A stretch of DNA of 64,000 nucleotides from assembly GCF_947500325.1 (NCBI RefSeq), contig NZ_CANMRQ010000011.1, positions 56,189-120,188 on the forward strand. The letters run 5' to 3'. Made by a program: the position numbers and the translations under genes. Numbering within the stretch: position 1 is the first letter of the stretch; each line of letters starts with the position of its first letter. The notes under the pieces are model-generated. The model had not been told where the DNA came from. It made no database searches and saw only the letters and a program-made list of their open reading frames with translations. This document shows, piece by piece, positions 26,057-35,801 of the stretch. This DNA is from an uncultured Lacinutrix sp. Its GTDB lineage: Bacteria; Bacteroidota; Bacteroidia; Flavobacteriales; Flavobacteriaceae.

Positions 26057-29029
26057 ATGAAACATTTAAAATTAGTTGTTTTGCTTATGCTTGTAGCGTT
26101 TGTCTACAGTTGTAAAGAAGGCAATGTAAACAAAGAAATAGCTTTTAAAACCGAGTCTCAAACAGATGCTAGTGGTTTTAAATACGAAACAGTAAATAAT
26201 GACCCAACTGGGTTACGTTTATATACTTTAGAGAATGGACTTAAGGTGTATTTAAGTAAGAATACAGACGAGCCTAAAATCCAAACCTATATTGCAGTAA
26301 GAGCAGGCTCTAATTACGATCCTAAAGAATCGACTGGATTAGCTCATTATTTAGAGCACATGGTTTTTAAAGGTACAGATGAAATAGGAACTGTAGATTG
26401 GGAGAAAGAAAAAGTATATCTAGATAAAATTTCAGCACTATATGAGCAGCATAGAGCAGAAACAGATCCTGATAAAAAATTAGAACTGTACAGAGAAATT
26501 GATAAAGTGTCTTTAGAAGCGTCAAATTACTCTGTTGCAAATGAATATGATAAAATGACGAGCTCTCTTGGTGCAACAGGCACAAATGCTCATACTTGGT
26601 TCGAAGAAACTGTTTACAAGAATAAAATCCCTGCTAATGAATTAGAAAAGTGGTTAGAATTAGAAGAAGAGCGTTTTAGTCAATTAGTATTACGTCTATT
26701 TCACACCGAATTAGAGGCTGTTTTTGAGGAGTTTAACAGAGGCCAGGATAGTGATGGGAGAAAACGTTATGCAGCAATGTTAGAGGGATTATTTCCTAAT
26801 CATCCATATGGACAGCAAAAAACAATAGGTACTGCAGAGCATTTAAAAAATCCTTCTTTAGTAGATATTAATAATTATTTCGACAAGTATTACGTGCCTA
26901 ATAATATGGCAATGGTGCTAGTTGGAGATTTAGATTTTGATGATACTATTAAAAAGGTAAATGCAACTTTTGGAAATTTAAAGAAAAAAGAAGTAACGCA
27001 TCCTGTATTACCTAAAGAAGAAGCTATTACTAGTGTTGTTACAAATGAAGTGTTTGGGCCAACAGCAGAAAGTGTTTCTATTGCTTTTAGGTCTGGTGGT
27101 GTGAATACTAAAGATGAAATAATGGTTACACTTTGCGATATGATTTTAGCAAATGGAAACGCAGGTTTAATAGATTTAAACTTAAACCAACAACAATTAG
27201 TTCAGAGAGCAGGTTGTTCGACAACTTTTTTAAATGATTATGGTTACCATAGTTTTAGTGGCTCTCCAAAGGAAGGTCAATCTTTAGATGAAGTAAAGAC
27301 ATTAATTTTAAGCCAGGTCGAGAAATTAAAAAAAGGAGAGTTTGATGATTGGATGATAGATGCTGTTGTAAATGATTTAAAAAAATCTCAATTACAGCAA
27401 TATGAGAATAGTACAGCTTTAGCATCAGCATATTTCAATGCGTTTATTCATCATGAAAATTGGGAAGATAAAGTTAAATTTTTAGATGCTTTAAAAGCCG
27501 TTTCTAAACAAGAAGTTATTGATTTTGCAAATACTTTTTATAAGGATAATTATGTTGTTACTTATAAGAGAAAAGGTGAGGATAATAGTATTGTAAAAGT
27601 ATCTAACCCAGGAATAACTCCAGTTAACTTAAATAGAGAGAATTCTTCAGCTTATATTAAGGCATTTAATGCTAAGCAGTCTAAACCATTAGAGCCTAAG
27701 TATGTTGATTATGCTTCAGCTATTAAGAAAACAAAAACAGATAGTGGTTTGGATGTATCTTATATTGAAAATGAGAGTAATGACTTATTTGATATGAATA
27801 TCATCTTTGATATGGGAAGTGATAGCGATAAAAAACTAGGTTTAGCCGCTGGTTATTTAGAGTATTTAGGAACAGAAAAGTATACAGCAGAAGAATTAAA
27901 GAAAGAGTTTTACAAGTTAGGTATTGATTATTACGTAAGTGCTCAAGGAGAACAAACTTATGTTGGTTTAAGTGGATTGAAAGAAAACTTACCTAAAGGG
28001 TTAGAGTTGTTAGAGCATTTATGGGAAAATGCTGTTCCAAATGCAGAAGCTTATGGTAAGTATGTTGAATCTATTGCAAAAGGAAGACAGAATAATAAAA
28101 CTAGTAAAGGAAGAATTTTACGTTCAGGTTTATTAAACTACGCAAAATACGGTGAGAATTCAAGATTGCGTAATATTATTTCTGTAAGTGATATGCAAAA
28201 AATTAATCCTCAAGAGTTAGTAGATTTAACTAAGAGTATGAAAGATTATAAACAGCGTATTTTTTATTATGGTAAAGATGTTGATGCTGCGGTTGGAGCT
28301 TTAAACACATATCATAAAATTACTGATAAACTTATTGAGTATCCTGAAGCTATGGCTTACATGGAAAAAGAAACTGGAGGAAATGTATACTTTGTAGATT
28401 ATGATATGGTACAAAGTGAAATGATGTTTTTAGCAAAAGGAGAACCTTTTAAGCCAGAAAACATGGCTGCTTCTACTTTATTTAACACTTATTTTGGAGG
28501 AGGTTTGTCTTCTATTGTATTTCAGGAGATTCGTGAATCAAAATCATTAGCATATTCAGCGTGGTCGAGTTATTCAACAGCACGTAAAAAAGAAGATGCA
28601 AATTATGTAATGGCTTATATAGGTACTCAAGCTAATAAAATGCCACAGGCAGTAGATGCTATGATGGATTTAATGAGTAATATGCCAGAATCTGAAGATC
28701 AATTTAATGCAGCAAAAGAATCTACATTAAAGAAATTAGCGTCTCAACGAATTACTAAATCTAATGTGTTTTGGTCATACGAAAGACTTCAGAAATTAGG
28801 TATTAATGAAGATAATCGTGAAGCAATGTATAATGCTATTAAGAATATGACAATGGCAGATTTACGTAAGTTCTTTAATGAAAATATTAAAGGAGAAAAC
28901 TATAATGTAATGGTTATTGGTAATAAAAAAGATATTGATTTTAAGTCGCTTAAAAAGTTAGGAGATGTACAGGAAATGGATATCGATTATTTATTCAATT
29001 ACGAAAAGCCTCAAGAAGTTAAGTTGTAG
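26057..29029 (+). CDS. M16 family zinc metalloprotease (lipoprotein)
   Basis: A 990-residue insulinase/pitrilysin-type protease with two M16 halves. A lipobox (FVYSC, Cys19) anchors it to the envelope. The active half carries the inverted zinc motif HYLEH at 97-101, and the glutamate ligand follows in the ELEAVFEEF region. The second half (after about 500) is the inactive partner with the conserved RESKSLAYSAWSSY segment. It probably degrades peptides in the periplasm. A second M16 protein is encoded at 56185-59004. Confidence 0.92.
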   Translation: MKHLKLVVLLMLVAFVYSCKEGNVNKEIAFKTESQTDASGFKYETVNNDPTGLRLYTLENGLKVYLSKNTDEPKIQTYIAVRAGSNYDPKESTGLAHYLEHMVFKGTDEIGTVDWEKEKVYLDKISALYEQHRAETDPDKKLELYREIDKVSLEASNYSVANEYDKMTSSLGATGTNAHTWFEETVYKNKIPANELEKWLELEEERFSQLVLRLFHTELEAVFEEFNRGQDSDGRKRYAAMLEGLFPNHPYGQQKTIGTAEHLKNPSLVDINNYFDKYYVPNNMAMVLVGDLDFDDTIKKVNATFGNLKKKEVTHPVLPKEEAITSVVTNEVFGPTAESVSIAFRSGGVNTKDEIMVTLCDMILANGNAGLIDLNLNQQQLVQRAGCSTTFLNDYGYHSFSGSPKEGQSLDEVKTLILSQVEKLKKGEFDDWMIDAVVNDLKKSQLQQYENSTALASAYFNAFIHHENWEDKVKFLDALKAVSKQEVIDFANTFYKDNYVVTYKRKGEDNSIVKVSNPGITPVNLNRENSSAYIKAFNAKQSKPLEPKYVDYASAIKKTKTDSGLDVSYIENESNDLFDMNIIFDMGSDSDKKLGLAAGYLEYLGTEKYTAEELKKEFYKLGIDYYVSAQGEQTYVGLSGLKENLPKGLELLEHLWENAVPNAEAYGKYVESIAKGRQNNKTSKGRILRSGLLNYAKYGENSRLRNIISVSDMQKINPQELVDLTKSMKDYKQRIFYYGKDVDAAVGALNTYHKITDKLIEYPEAMAYMEKETGGNVYFVDYDMVQSEMMFLAKGEPFKPENMAASTLFNTYFGGGLSSIVFQEIRESKSLAYSAWSSYSTARKKEDANYVMAYIGTQANKMPQAVDAMMDLMSNMPESEDQFNAAKESTLKKLASQRITKSNVFWSYERLQKLGINEDNREAMYNAIKNMTMADLRKFFNENIKGENYNVMVIGNKKDIDFKSLKKLGDVQEMDIDYLFNYEKPQEVKL

Positions 29030-29051
29030 AAAACATTTATTAATAGAATTA

Positions 29052-29087
29052 AACCTCACAATCGTATAATTTGTGAGGTTTTTTTTA
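29052..29087 (+). terminator. intrinsic terminator after M16 protease
   Basis: Inverted repeat AACCTCACAA (29052-29061) with TTGTGAGGTT (29071-29080), followed by eight Ts. Confidence 0.9.
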
Positions 29088-29184
29088 TTCAAAACACATA
29101 GTAATTACTATATTTGAATGACTAATTAATAAAATGAAATCTGTATATAATGCAGATGTTAAAGAAATATAAAACTAATTTTCA

Positions 29185-29931
29185 ATGAAGTTATTAGAAG
29201 GTAAAACAGCAATAATTACTGGAGCTAGTAGAGGAATAGGTAAAGGTATCGCTGAGGTATTTGCACAACATGGAGCAAATATCGCATTTACATACAGTTC
29301 ATCTGTAGATGCAGCCAATGCGCTTGAAAAAAATTTAAATAATTTAGGCGTAAAAGTTAAAGGATATAAAAGTAATGCTGCTGATTTTAATGAAGCACAA
29401 ACTTTAGCAGAAGAGGTGCTTAAAGAGTTTGGAAGTATAGATATCTTAGTAAATAATGCAGGTATTACTAAAGATAATTTATTAATGAGAATGGGTGAAG
29501 AAGATTTCGATAAAGTTATAGAAGTCAATTTAAAATCTGTTTTTAATATGACTAAGGCAGTACAGAGAACAATGCTAAAACAACGTAAGGGTTCAATTAT
29601 TAATATGAGTTCTGTTGTTGGAGTTAAAGGTAATGCTGGGCAAACAAATTATGCTGCTTCTAAGGCAGGAATCATTGGTTTTTCTAAATCTGTTGCGTTA
29701 GAATTGGGGTCAAGAAATATAAGAAGTAATGTTATTGCTCCAGGTTTTATAGAAACTGAGATGACAGCTAAATTAGACGAGGAAACTGTTAAAGGTTGGA
29801 GAAGTGCTATCCCTTTAAAAAGAGGTGGTAGCCCTGAAGATATTGCTAATGCCTGTGTGTTTTTAGCAAGTGATATGTCTGCTTATGTAACTGGACAGAC
29901 ATTAAATGTTGATGGAGGAATGTTAACTTAA
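29185..29931 (+). CDS. fabG: 3-oxoacyl-[acyl-carrier-protein] reductase
   Basis: NADPH-dependent SDR of fatty acid synthesis. The cofactor motif TGASRGIGKG is at about 11-20, NNAG at about 90, and the catalytic Ser-Tyr-Lys is in NMSSVVGVKGNAGQTNYAASK. Its 248 residues and the C-terminal YVTGQTLNVDGGM are typical. A TATATTTG box at 29109-29116 may be the promoter -7 element. The VWA gene starts four bases after its stop. Confidence 0.93.
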   Translation: MKLLEGKTAIITGASRGIGKGIAEVFAQHGANIAFTYSSSVDAANALEKNLNNLGVKVKGYKSNAADFNEAQTLAEEVLKEFGSIDILVNNAGITKDNLLMRMGEEDFDKVIEVNLKSVFNMTKAVQRTMLKQRKGSIINMSSVVGVKGNAGQTNYAASKAGIIGFSKSVALELGSRNIRSNVIAPGFIETEMTAKLDEETVKGWRSAIPLKRGGSPEDIANACVFLASDMSAYVTGQTLNVDGGMLT

Positions 29932-29934
29932 TTA

Positions 29935-31968
29935 ATGTCTACACAAACACTATTATATATAATATTAGCTGGAATTGTAGCGCTTTTACTAGCGCTTTTC
30001 CAATATAAATTTAAAGTAAAAAGAGCGTCTAAAAACAATGCTCTTTTTGCTTTTTTACGTTTTTTAAGCATTTTTGGAGTATTATTACTATTAATTAATC
30101 CCAAGTTTGAACAAATTACAGTATATAATGAAAAACCAAATCTAGTAGTTGCTGTAGATAATTCTAATTCTATAGTACAATTAAATCAAGAAGGAAATGC
30201 TAAGGAAATTGTTAACTACATATCAAATAGCGAGGAATTAAATAATAAATTTAACATAGATGTTTTTTCTTTTGGTAAATCTTTAAATACAACAGATTCA
30301 TTAGTTTTTAATGAAAGGCAAACAAATATAGATAAAGCTTTTAATGAGTTAAATCAAATTTATAAAAACACATTGTCTCCAACTCTATTAATAACAGATG
30401 GAAACCAAACGTATGGTAGTGATTATGAATATGTTGTTAGTAAGTATAAACAGGCTATATTTCCAGTAGTATTAGGCGATACTACACGTTATTCTGATTT
30501 AAAGATTAAACAGCTTAATGTAAATAAATATGCATATTTAAAAAACAAGTTTCCTGTTGAAGTAATATTAGTATATAACGGAGATGAATCATTAAACTCA
30601 AAATTTGAGATAAAATCTGGTAATACTGTAGTGTATTCTAAAAATGTTCGCTTTTCAAAAGAAAAGAGCTCAGAGATTTTAAATTTTAATTTGCCGGCAA
30701 ATACTATTGGAGTAAAAACATATAGAGCAAGTATAGAGTCTTCGGTTAATGAAAAAAATAAAGTTAATAACAGTAAAAACTTTGCAGTTGAAGTTATCGA
30801 TGAGCAAACAAAAGTAGCAATAGTTAGTTCTATTTTACATCCCGATTTGGGGGCGATAAAAAAATCAATAGAAAGCAATGAGCAACGAAAAGCGACGTTG
30901 TTGAAACCTCGTGAGTTAATTGATCAAATTGATGATTTTCAATTGGTTGTGCTGTATCAGCCAAACAATTCGTTTAAAAGTGTTTTTGAGGTTTTAAAAA
31001 CTAAAAATAGAAATAAATTTATTGTTTCTGGCCCAAAAACAGATTGGAGTTTTCTTAACTCTGTAAATGAATCTTATAAGTTAGATATTACTAACCAGAC
31101 TGAAGATTATCAAGCAACTTTAAATGCGAATTATAATACATTTATTGTTGAAAATTTAAACTTTAATTCTTTTCCACCATTATTATCAAGTTTTGGAGAA
31201 CCAACGTTTTCTGTACCTGTAGAAACAATATTATATAAAAAAGTAGGAAGTATAGAGACTGAAGAACCACTATTGTCAACATTTGAGATAGGAGGAAGAC
31301 GAGAGGCTGTTTTATTTGGTGAAAATATATGGAAATGGAGAGCTCAAAGCTATGTGAATAATAAGGGGTTTAATGAATTTGACAATTTTATAGGTAAATT
31401 AATTCAATATTTAGCTTCGAACAAACGAAAAAATAGGTTGGATATAGAGTATGAATCATTTTATGAGGGTAATAATAATGTAATTATCTCAGCCCAATTT
31501 TTTAATAAAAATTATGAATTTGATGCTAAAGAGAATTTAAAAATAACCCTAAAAGATAAAATTTCTGAAACAGTAAAAACTGTTCCCTTTATTTTAAAAA
31601 ATAATAATTATCAAGTAGACTTAAGTAGTTTACCAGCTTCAGATTATGATTTCACTGTTAAAGCAACGAGTGAAAACATTTCTAAATCGGGAACTTTTAA
31701 AATACTGGAATACAACGTAGAACAACAATTTTTAAATGCAGATGTAACAAAGTTACGTAAAGTAGCTACTAATAGTAAAGGTTCTAGTTATTTTGTAGAT
31801 AATTATAAAGTATTGGTTAATGACTTAATAAATGATGAGCGCTATAAACCAATTCAAAAAAGCAGCAAAAATATTGTACCTTTAATAGATTGGAAATACT
31901 TATTAGCTATTATAGCATTAACTCTTGCTATAGAATGGTTTATGAGAAAATATAACGGATTAATATAA
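29935..31968 (+). CDS. VWA-like membrane protein
   Basis: A 677-residue protein with two N-terminal membrane helices (LLYIILAGIVALLLALF and LRFLSIFGVLLLLI), a large extracytoplasmic region and a C-terminal helix (LLAIIALTLAIEWFM). Residues about 70-180 resemble a von Willebrand A fold with a MIDAS-like DNSNS (VVAVDNSNSI) and LLITDGNQTYGS. The rest is beta-rich. Related proteins in the phylum are membrane-bound with unknown function. It is co-transcribed with fabG upstream and close to a prohibitin downstream. Confidence 0.75.
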   Translation: MSTQTLLYIILAGIVALLLALFQYKFKVKRASKNNALFAFLRFLSIFGVLLLLINPKFEQITVYNEKPNLVVAVDNSNSIVQLNQEGNAKEIVNYISNSEELNNKFNIDVFSFGKSLNTTDSLVFNERQTNIDKAFNELNQIYKNTLSPTLLITDGNQTYGSDYEYVVSKYKQAIFPVVLGDTTRYSDLKIKQLNVNKYAYLKNKFPVEVILVYNGDESLNSKFEIKSGNTVVYSKNVRFSKEKSSEILNFNLPANTIGVKTYRASIESSVNEKNKVNNSKNFAVEVIDEQTKVAIVSSILHPDLGAIKKSIESNEQRKATLLKPRELIDQIDDFQLVVLYQPNNSFKSVFEVLKTKNRNKFIVSGPKTDWSFLNSVNESYKLDITNQTEDYQATLNANYNTFIVENLNFNSFPPLLSSFGEPTFSVPVETILYKKVGSIETEEPLLSTFEIGGRREAVLFGENIWKWRAQSYVNNKGFNEFDNFIGKLIQYLASNKRKNRLDIEYESFYEGNNNVIISAQFFNKNYEFDAKENLKITLKDKISETVKTVPFILKNNNYQVDLSSLPASDYDFTVKATSENISKSGTFKILEYNVEQQFLNADVTKLRKVATNSKGSSYFVDNYKVLVNDLINDERYKPIQKSSKNIVPLIDWKYLLAIIALTLAIEWFMRKYNGLI

Positions 31969-31986
31969 AACTAACTTAAAAATATT

Positions 31987-32802
31987 ATGGAAAAATTACC
32001 AAAAATAGGATTGCCAATTTTAATTGTAGTAATAATACTAGTAATTCTTTTGGCTAAATCTGCAGTAACTATAGATTCTGGTGAAGCAGGCGTATTATAT
32101 AAAACATTTGGTGGAGGTGTAGTTACAGATGAACCGCCTTTAGGAGAAGGTTTTCATGTTATTGCTCCATGGAATAAAGTACATGTTTACGAGGTAAGAC
32201 AGCAAGAATTATTTGAAAAAATGAAAGTGTTATCATCTAATGGATTAGAAATACAAATTGATGCTTCTGCATGGTATCAACCAGTTTATGGTGAATTAGG
32301 AAACTTACATCAAACACTAGGAGAAGGCTATTTACAACGTGTAATTCAGCCAGCTATTCGTAGTGCTGCTCGTAGTGTTGTTGGTCGTTATACACCAGAG
32401 CAATTATATTCTAGTAAGCGAGATGCTATTCAAGATGAAATCTTTACAGAAACAAAGAAAATACTTGAAAAACAGTACGTTCAGCTTAATGAAGTACTAG
32501 TTCGTGATGTAACATTACCAAATACAATTAAAGAAGCTATTGAGCGTAAACTGCGTCAAGAACAAGAGTCTTTAGAGTATGAATTTAGATTAGTAACTGC
32601 TGCAAAAGAAGCTGAAAAACAAATTATTGAAGCTAAAGGTAAAGCAGATGCTAATAAAATTTTAAGTGCATCTTTAACAGATAAGATATTACAAGATAAA
32701 GGAATTGAAGCTACAATTAAATTATCAGAATCTTCTAACAGTAAAGTTATAGTTATAGGCTCTGGAGATAGTGGAATGCCTATTATATTAGGAAACCAAT
32801 AA
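31987..32802 (+). CDS. prohibitin/SPFH domain protein
   Basis: A 271-residue band-7 protein with one N-terminal membrane helix (LPILIVVIILVILLA), the SPFH domain (about 28-195, GEAGVLYKTFGGG) and a coiled coil (KLRQEQESLEYEFRLVTAAKEAEKQ, segments within 185-225). Prohibitins form ring assemblies in the membrane and modulate proteases such as FtsH. The C-terminus (SGDSGMPIILG) resembles prohibitins. It lies 18 bases after the VWA protein gene. Confidence 0.88.
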   Translation: MEKLPKIGLPILIVVIILVILLAKSAVTIDSGEAGVLYKTFGGGVVTDEPPLGEGFHVIAPWNKVHVYEVRQQELFEKMKVLSSNGLEIQIDASAWYQPVYGELGNLHQTLGEGYLQRVIQPAIRSAARSVVGRYTPEQLYSSKRDAIQDEIFTETKKILEKQYVQLNEVLVRDVTLPNTIKEAIERKLRQEQESLEYEFRLVTAAKEAEKQIIEAKGKADANKILSASLTDKILQDKGIEATIKLSESSNSKVIVIGSGDSGMPIILGNQ

Positions 32803-32820
32803 TGTTTTCTAATTTGATAA

Positions 32821-32853
32821 AAAAAGCGCAGCTATTATAACTGCGCTTTTTTT
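32821..32853. terminator. bidirectional terminator
   Basis: AAAAAGCGCAG (32821-32831) pairs with CTGCGCTTTTT (32841-32851), flanked by an A-run and a T-run, between the prohibitin gene and the convergent thioredoxin gene; it can serve both. Confidence 0.88.
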
Positions 32854-32874
32854 ATGAGATATTATAAACAGGTG

Positions 32875-33393
32875 TTATTTTTTTATAACAAATTGTTCTG
32901 TTATTATTTTAAGTTGATTATCAGTTAATTCAGAAGTTAATTTTAATTTTTCAACAAATTGTTCAACTTCTTTCGGACTTGCAGGACAACCTAAATTGTT
33001 GCCTTTAACATCATAAGAATCAGTTAATAATCTTCCGTCACTATCAAAAATTAACCAAAAAGGAATACCAGAATTTTCTCCTTTGTACTTTTTTAAAAGT
33101 TCTAAAGCTCCTGGGTTTTCAAGATTTTTATTTTTTTTAGATTCCTTAACAACAAGATGTTCAATAACGTAATACTCTTCAAATAGTTCTTTGGTGGCTT
33201 TAGACATCATATTATTATCCATTTTTTTACACCATGTACACCAAGAAGCGTGAAACATAATAAAAACATTTTTGCCTTCTTTTTTAGCAGTTTCTTGAGC
33301 TGCTTTCATAATGTTTTCGGTAGTTTCTTGAGCTGTTATTAGTTGAGTACTTAATACTAGAGTAAAAGCCAATAGAATATGTTTAATTTTCAT
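32875..33393 (-). CDS. exported thioredoxin-like protein
   Basis: A 172-residue protein with a signal peptide (ILLAFTLVLSTQLITAQ) and a thioredoxin fold whose redox motif is HASWCTWCKKM, with Cys52 and Cys55. The CTWC motif and FHASWC resemble the DUF255-like/Thioredoxin_7 group. It is expected in the periplasm, in disulfide reduction or redox protection. It is divergent from the histidine operon leader. Confidence 0.85.
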   Translation of the reverse strand: MKIKHILLAFTLVLSTQLITAQETTENIMKAAQETAKKEGKNVFIMFHASWCTWCKKMDNNMMSKATKELFEEYYVIEHLVVKESKKNKNLENPGALELLKKYKGENSGIPFWLIFDSDGRLLTDSYDVKGNNLGCPASPKEVEQFVEKLKLTSELTDNQLKIITEQFVIKK

Positions 33394-33492
33394 AGTTATA
33401 TATTTATATTTTCATAAAAATAGAAATTAAATTCAAAGATGTTAGGATTTGTAAATTTAATTTCACAATCTTTGTAAAGAACAAAAAGAGAC

Positions 33493-33549
33493 ATGAACTT
33501 TATTCAATTACATCATCATCATTTTCATACTTGCAATCAAGCGAGCTGA
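33493..33549 (+). CDS. hisL: histidine operon leader peptide
   Basis: An 18-residue ORF, MNFIQLHHHHFHTCNQAS, with five His codons, four of them consecutive. It ends 31 bases before a strong hairpin and 110 bases before hisG. This is the layout of a His attenuation leader: ribosome stalling at the His codons when His-tRNA is scarce would change downstream RNA folding. A possible pairing TTTATTCAAT (33499-33508) with ATTGAATAAA (33556-33565) could act as the alternative or pause structure. Confidence 0.88.
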   Translation: MNFIQLHHHHFHTCNQAS

Positions 33550-33580
33550 AAGTGTATTGAATAAAATCAACATATTTTTA

Positions 33581-33613
33581 AACCCGTTTGAGCAAATCAA
33601 ACGGGTTTTTTAT
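33581..33613 (+). terminator. his attenuator hairpin
   Basis: Perfect 11-bp stem AACCCGTTTGA (33581-33591) with TCAAACGGGTT (33597-33607) and a T-run, located between the His-rich leader peptide and hisG, hence an attenuator rather than a terminator of an upstream gene. Confidence 0.9.
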
Positions 33614-33659
33614 TTTCTATAAGCCTATTTTGATTTAGCTCATTCAAATAAAAAAAGAA

Positions 33660-34517
33660 ATGAGTAAACTAAAAATCGCAGTTCAAAAATCTGGTAGATT
33701 GAATGAAGATTCAATGAAACTCCTAAAAAACATTGGGATTTCTATCGATAATGGTAAAGACCAATTAAAAGCTTCCGCTCAAAATTTCCCTTTAGAAGTT
33801 TTTTATTTACGAAATGGTGACATACCACAGTATTTAAGAGATGGCGTAGTGGATATAGCTATTATTGGAGAGAATGTTTTAATTGAAAAAGGCAATGATT
33901 TACCAATTGTTGAGCGTTTAGGTTTTTCAAAATGCAAAGTATCTATTGCAGTACCTAAAATATCTAACGCTACTAGTTTAAAAGATTTAGAAGGAAAACG
34001 TATTGCAACATCTTATCCTAATACGGTTAATCAGTTTTTAGATAGAAATGGTATTAAGGCCAATCTTCACATTATTAATGGTTCTGTAGAGATAGCTCCA
34101 AATATTGGTTTAGCAGATGGTATTTGTGATATTGTTTCAAGTGGAAGTACCTTATTTAAAAATGGACTTAAAGAAGTAGAAGTACTCTTAAAATCGGAAG
34201 CAGTTTTAGCAAAATCTCCAAAGTTATCTTCTGAAAAGGATGCCTTATTAAAAAGAATTCAATTTAGAATTCAATCTGTATTAAAAGGGCAAAATTCAAA
34301 ATACGTATTACTTAATGCTCCAAATGAAAAACTTGACGATATAATTAGCATTCTCCCAGGCATGAAAAGCCCAACGGTTTTACCATTAGCTCAAGAAGGA
34401 TGGAGTTCTGTACACTCTGTAATTGATAAAAATCAATTTTGGGATGTTATAGATGAATTAAAAGTAAATGGTGCCCAAGGTATTTTAGTATGTCCAATAG
34501 AAAAAATGGTATTGTAA
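33660..34517 (+). CDS. hisG: ATP phosphoribosyltransferase (long form)
   Basis: First enzyme of histidine synthesis, joining ATP and PRPP. At 285 residues it is the long form with a C-terminal ACT-like regulatory domain for His feedback, and so it needs no HisZ. Typical segments are IAVQKSGRLNEDSMKLL, DIAIIGENVL, and the PRPP-binding DIVSSGSTLFKNGL. It opens an uninterrupted operon to 40951. Confidence 0.96.
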   Translation: MSKLKIAVQKSGRLNEDSMKLLKNIGISIDNGKDQLKASAQNFPLEVFYLRNGDIPQYLRDGVVDIAIIGENVLIEKGNDLPIVERLGFSKCKVSIAVPKISNATSLKDLEGKRIATSYPNTVNQFLDRNGIKANLHIINGSVEIAPNIGLADGICDIVSSGSTLFKNGLKEVEVLLKSEAVLAKSPKLSSEKDALLKRIQFRIQSVLKGQNSKYVLLNAPNEKLDDIISILPGMKSPTVLPLAQEGWSSVHSVIDKNQFWDVIDELKVNGAQGILVCPIEKMVL

Positions 34518-35800
34518 TGAGAATAATAGAAAACCCAAATAAAAGTGATTGGAAAGAAGTGTTAAAAAGACCAACACAAACAGTTGATGATATTGAAACA
34601 ACGGTTAATCAAATATTTGATGATATTAAAAGAAATGGCCATACTGCTATAGCAAAATACACAGCGTTATTTGATGGTGTTAAATTAGATACTTCTATTG
34701 TTTCTGTTGAAGAAATAGAAAACGCTTCAAATAAAGTCTCTAATGTCTTAAAAACGGCAATACAACAAGCTAAAGCTAATATAGAAGCATTCCATAGTGC
34801 ACAAATAACAAAAAGAGTTTCTGTAGAAACAATTAGTGGTGTTCAATGTTGGCAAGAAAAAAGACCAATAGAAAAGGTTGGGTTGTACATTCCAGGCGGT
34901 ACTGCACCATTGTTTTCAACGGTTTTAATGTTGGCTGTTCCTGCTAATATTGCTGGTTGTAAAGAATTAGTTTTGTGTACGCCTCCAAATAGTGAAGGTA
35001 AAATTGCTAACGAAATTTTATATGCAGCACAATTATGTGGTGTCACTAAAATAGTAAAGGTTGGTGGTATTCAAGCCATTGCTGGTTTAACGTTTGGTAC
35101 AGAGTTAATACCTCAAGTTTATAAAATTTTTGGCCCAGGAAATCAATTTGTTACCGTAGCAAAACAAATAGCAACAAAGTATGGTGTTGCTATAGATATG
35201 CCTGCTGGACCAAGTGAGTTATTAGTTGTTGCAGATAATACAGCAAATGCTAGTTATGTCGCTTCAGATTTATTAAGTCAGGCCGAGCACGGAACAGATA
35301 GTCAAGTGATTTTAGTGTCAACTTCAAAAGAACTCATTAAAAACGTAAACATTGAAGTCCAAAAACAAATAGTAGAATTACCAAGAAAAGATATTGCGGA
35401 ACAAGCTATTAAAAATTCTAAACTCATTTATGTAGAAAATGATAATACTGCTTTAGAGTTAATAAACGAATATGGGCCAGAGCATTTTATTATTTGTTGT
35501 GAAGATGAGGACTTATATGTTAATAAAATAAGTAATGCAGGTTCCGTATTTATTGGTAATTATACTCCAGAAAGTGCAGGAGACTATGCTTCAGGAACAA
35601 ACCATACATTACCTACTAATGGTTATTCTAAAGCCTATTCAGGAGTTAATTTAGACAGTTTTACTAAGAGTATAACTTTTCAGAAAATAACTAAAAAAGG
35701 CTTAATCAATATAGGTAATACTATTGAATTAATGGCTGAAGCCGAAGGATTACAAGCACATAAAAACGCAGTATCAATTCGTTTAAAAGACCTATTGTAA
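34517..35800 (+). CDS. hisD: histidinol dehydrogenase
   Basis: Zinc enzyme performing the last two oxidations to histidine with NAD. ATG at 34517 overlaps the hisG stop (TAATG) and gives 427 residues beginning MRIIENPNKSDW; an upstream in-frame ATG at 34490 lies inside hisG and is less likely. Key segments are VGLYIPGGTAPLFSTVLML, the NAD region KIFGPGNQFV, and the metal/catalytic YGPEHF and AGDYASGTNHTLPT. Confidence 0.97.
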   Translation: MRIIENPNKSDWKEVLKRPTQTVDDIETTVNQIFDDIKRNGHTAIAKYTALFDGVKLDTSIVSVEEIENASNKVSNVLKTAIQQAKANIEAFHSAQITKRVSVETISGVQCWQEKRPIEKVGLYIPGGTAPLFSTVLMLAVPANIAGCKELVLCTPPNSEGKIANEILYAAQLCGVTKIVKVGGIQAIAGLTFGTELIPQVYKIFGPGNQFVTVAKQIATKYGVAIDMPAGPSELLVVADNTANASYVASDLLSQAEHGTDSQVILVSTSKELIKNVNIEVQKQIVELPRKDIAEQAIKNSKLIYVENDNTALELINEYGPEHFIICCEDEDLYVNKISNAGSVFIGNYTPESAGDYASGTNHTLPTNGYSKAYSGVNLDSFTKSITFQKITKKGLINIGNTIELMAEAEGLQAHKNAVSIRLKDLL

Positions 35801-35801
35801 T

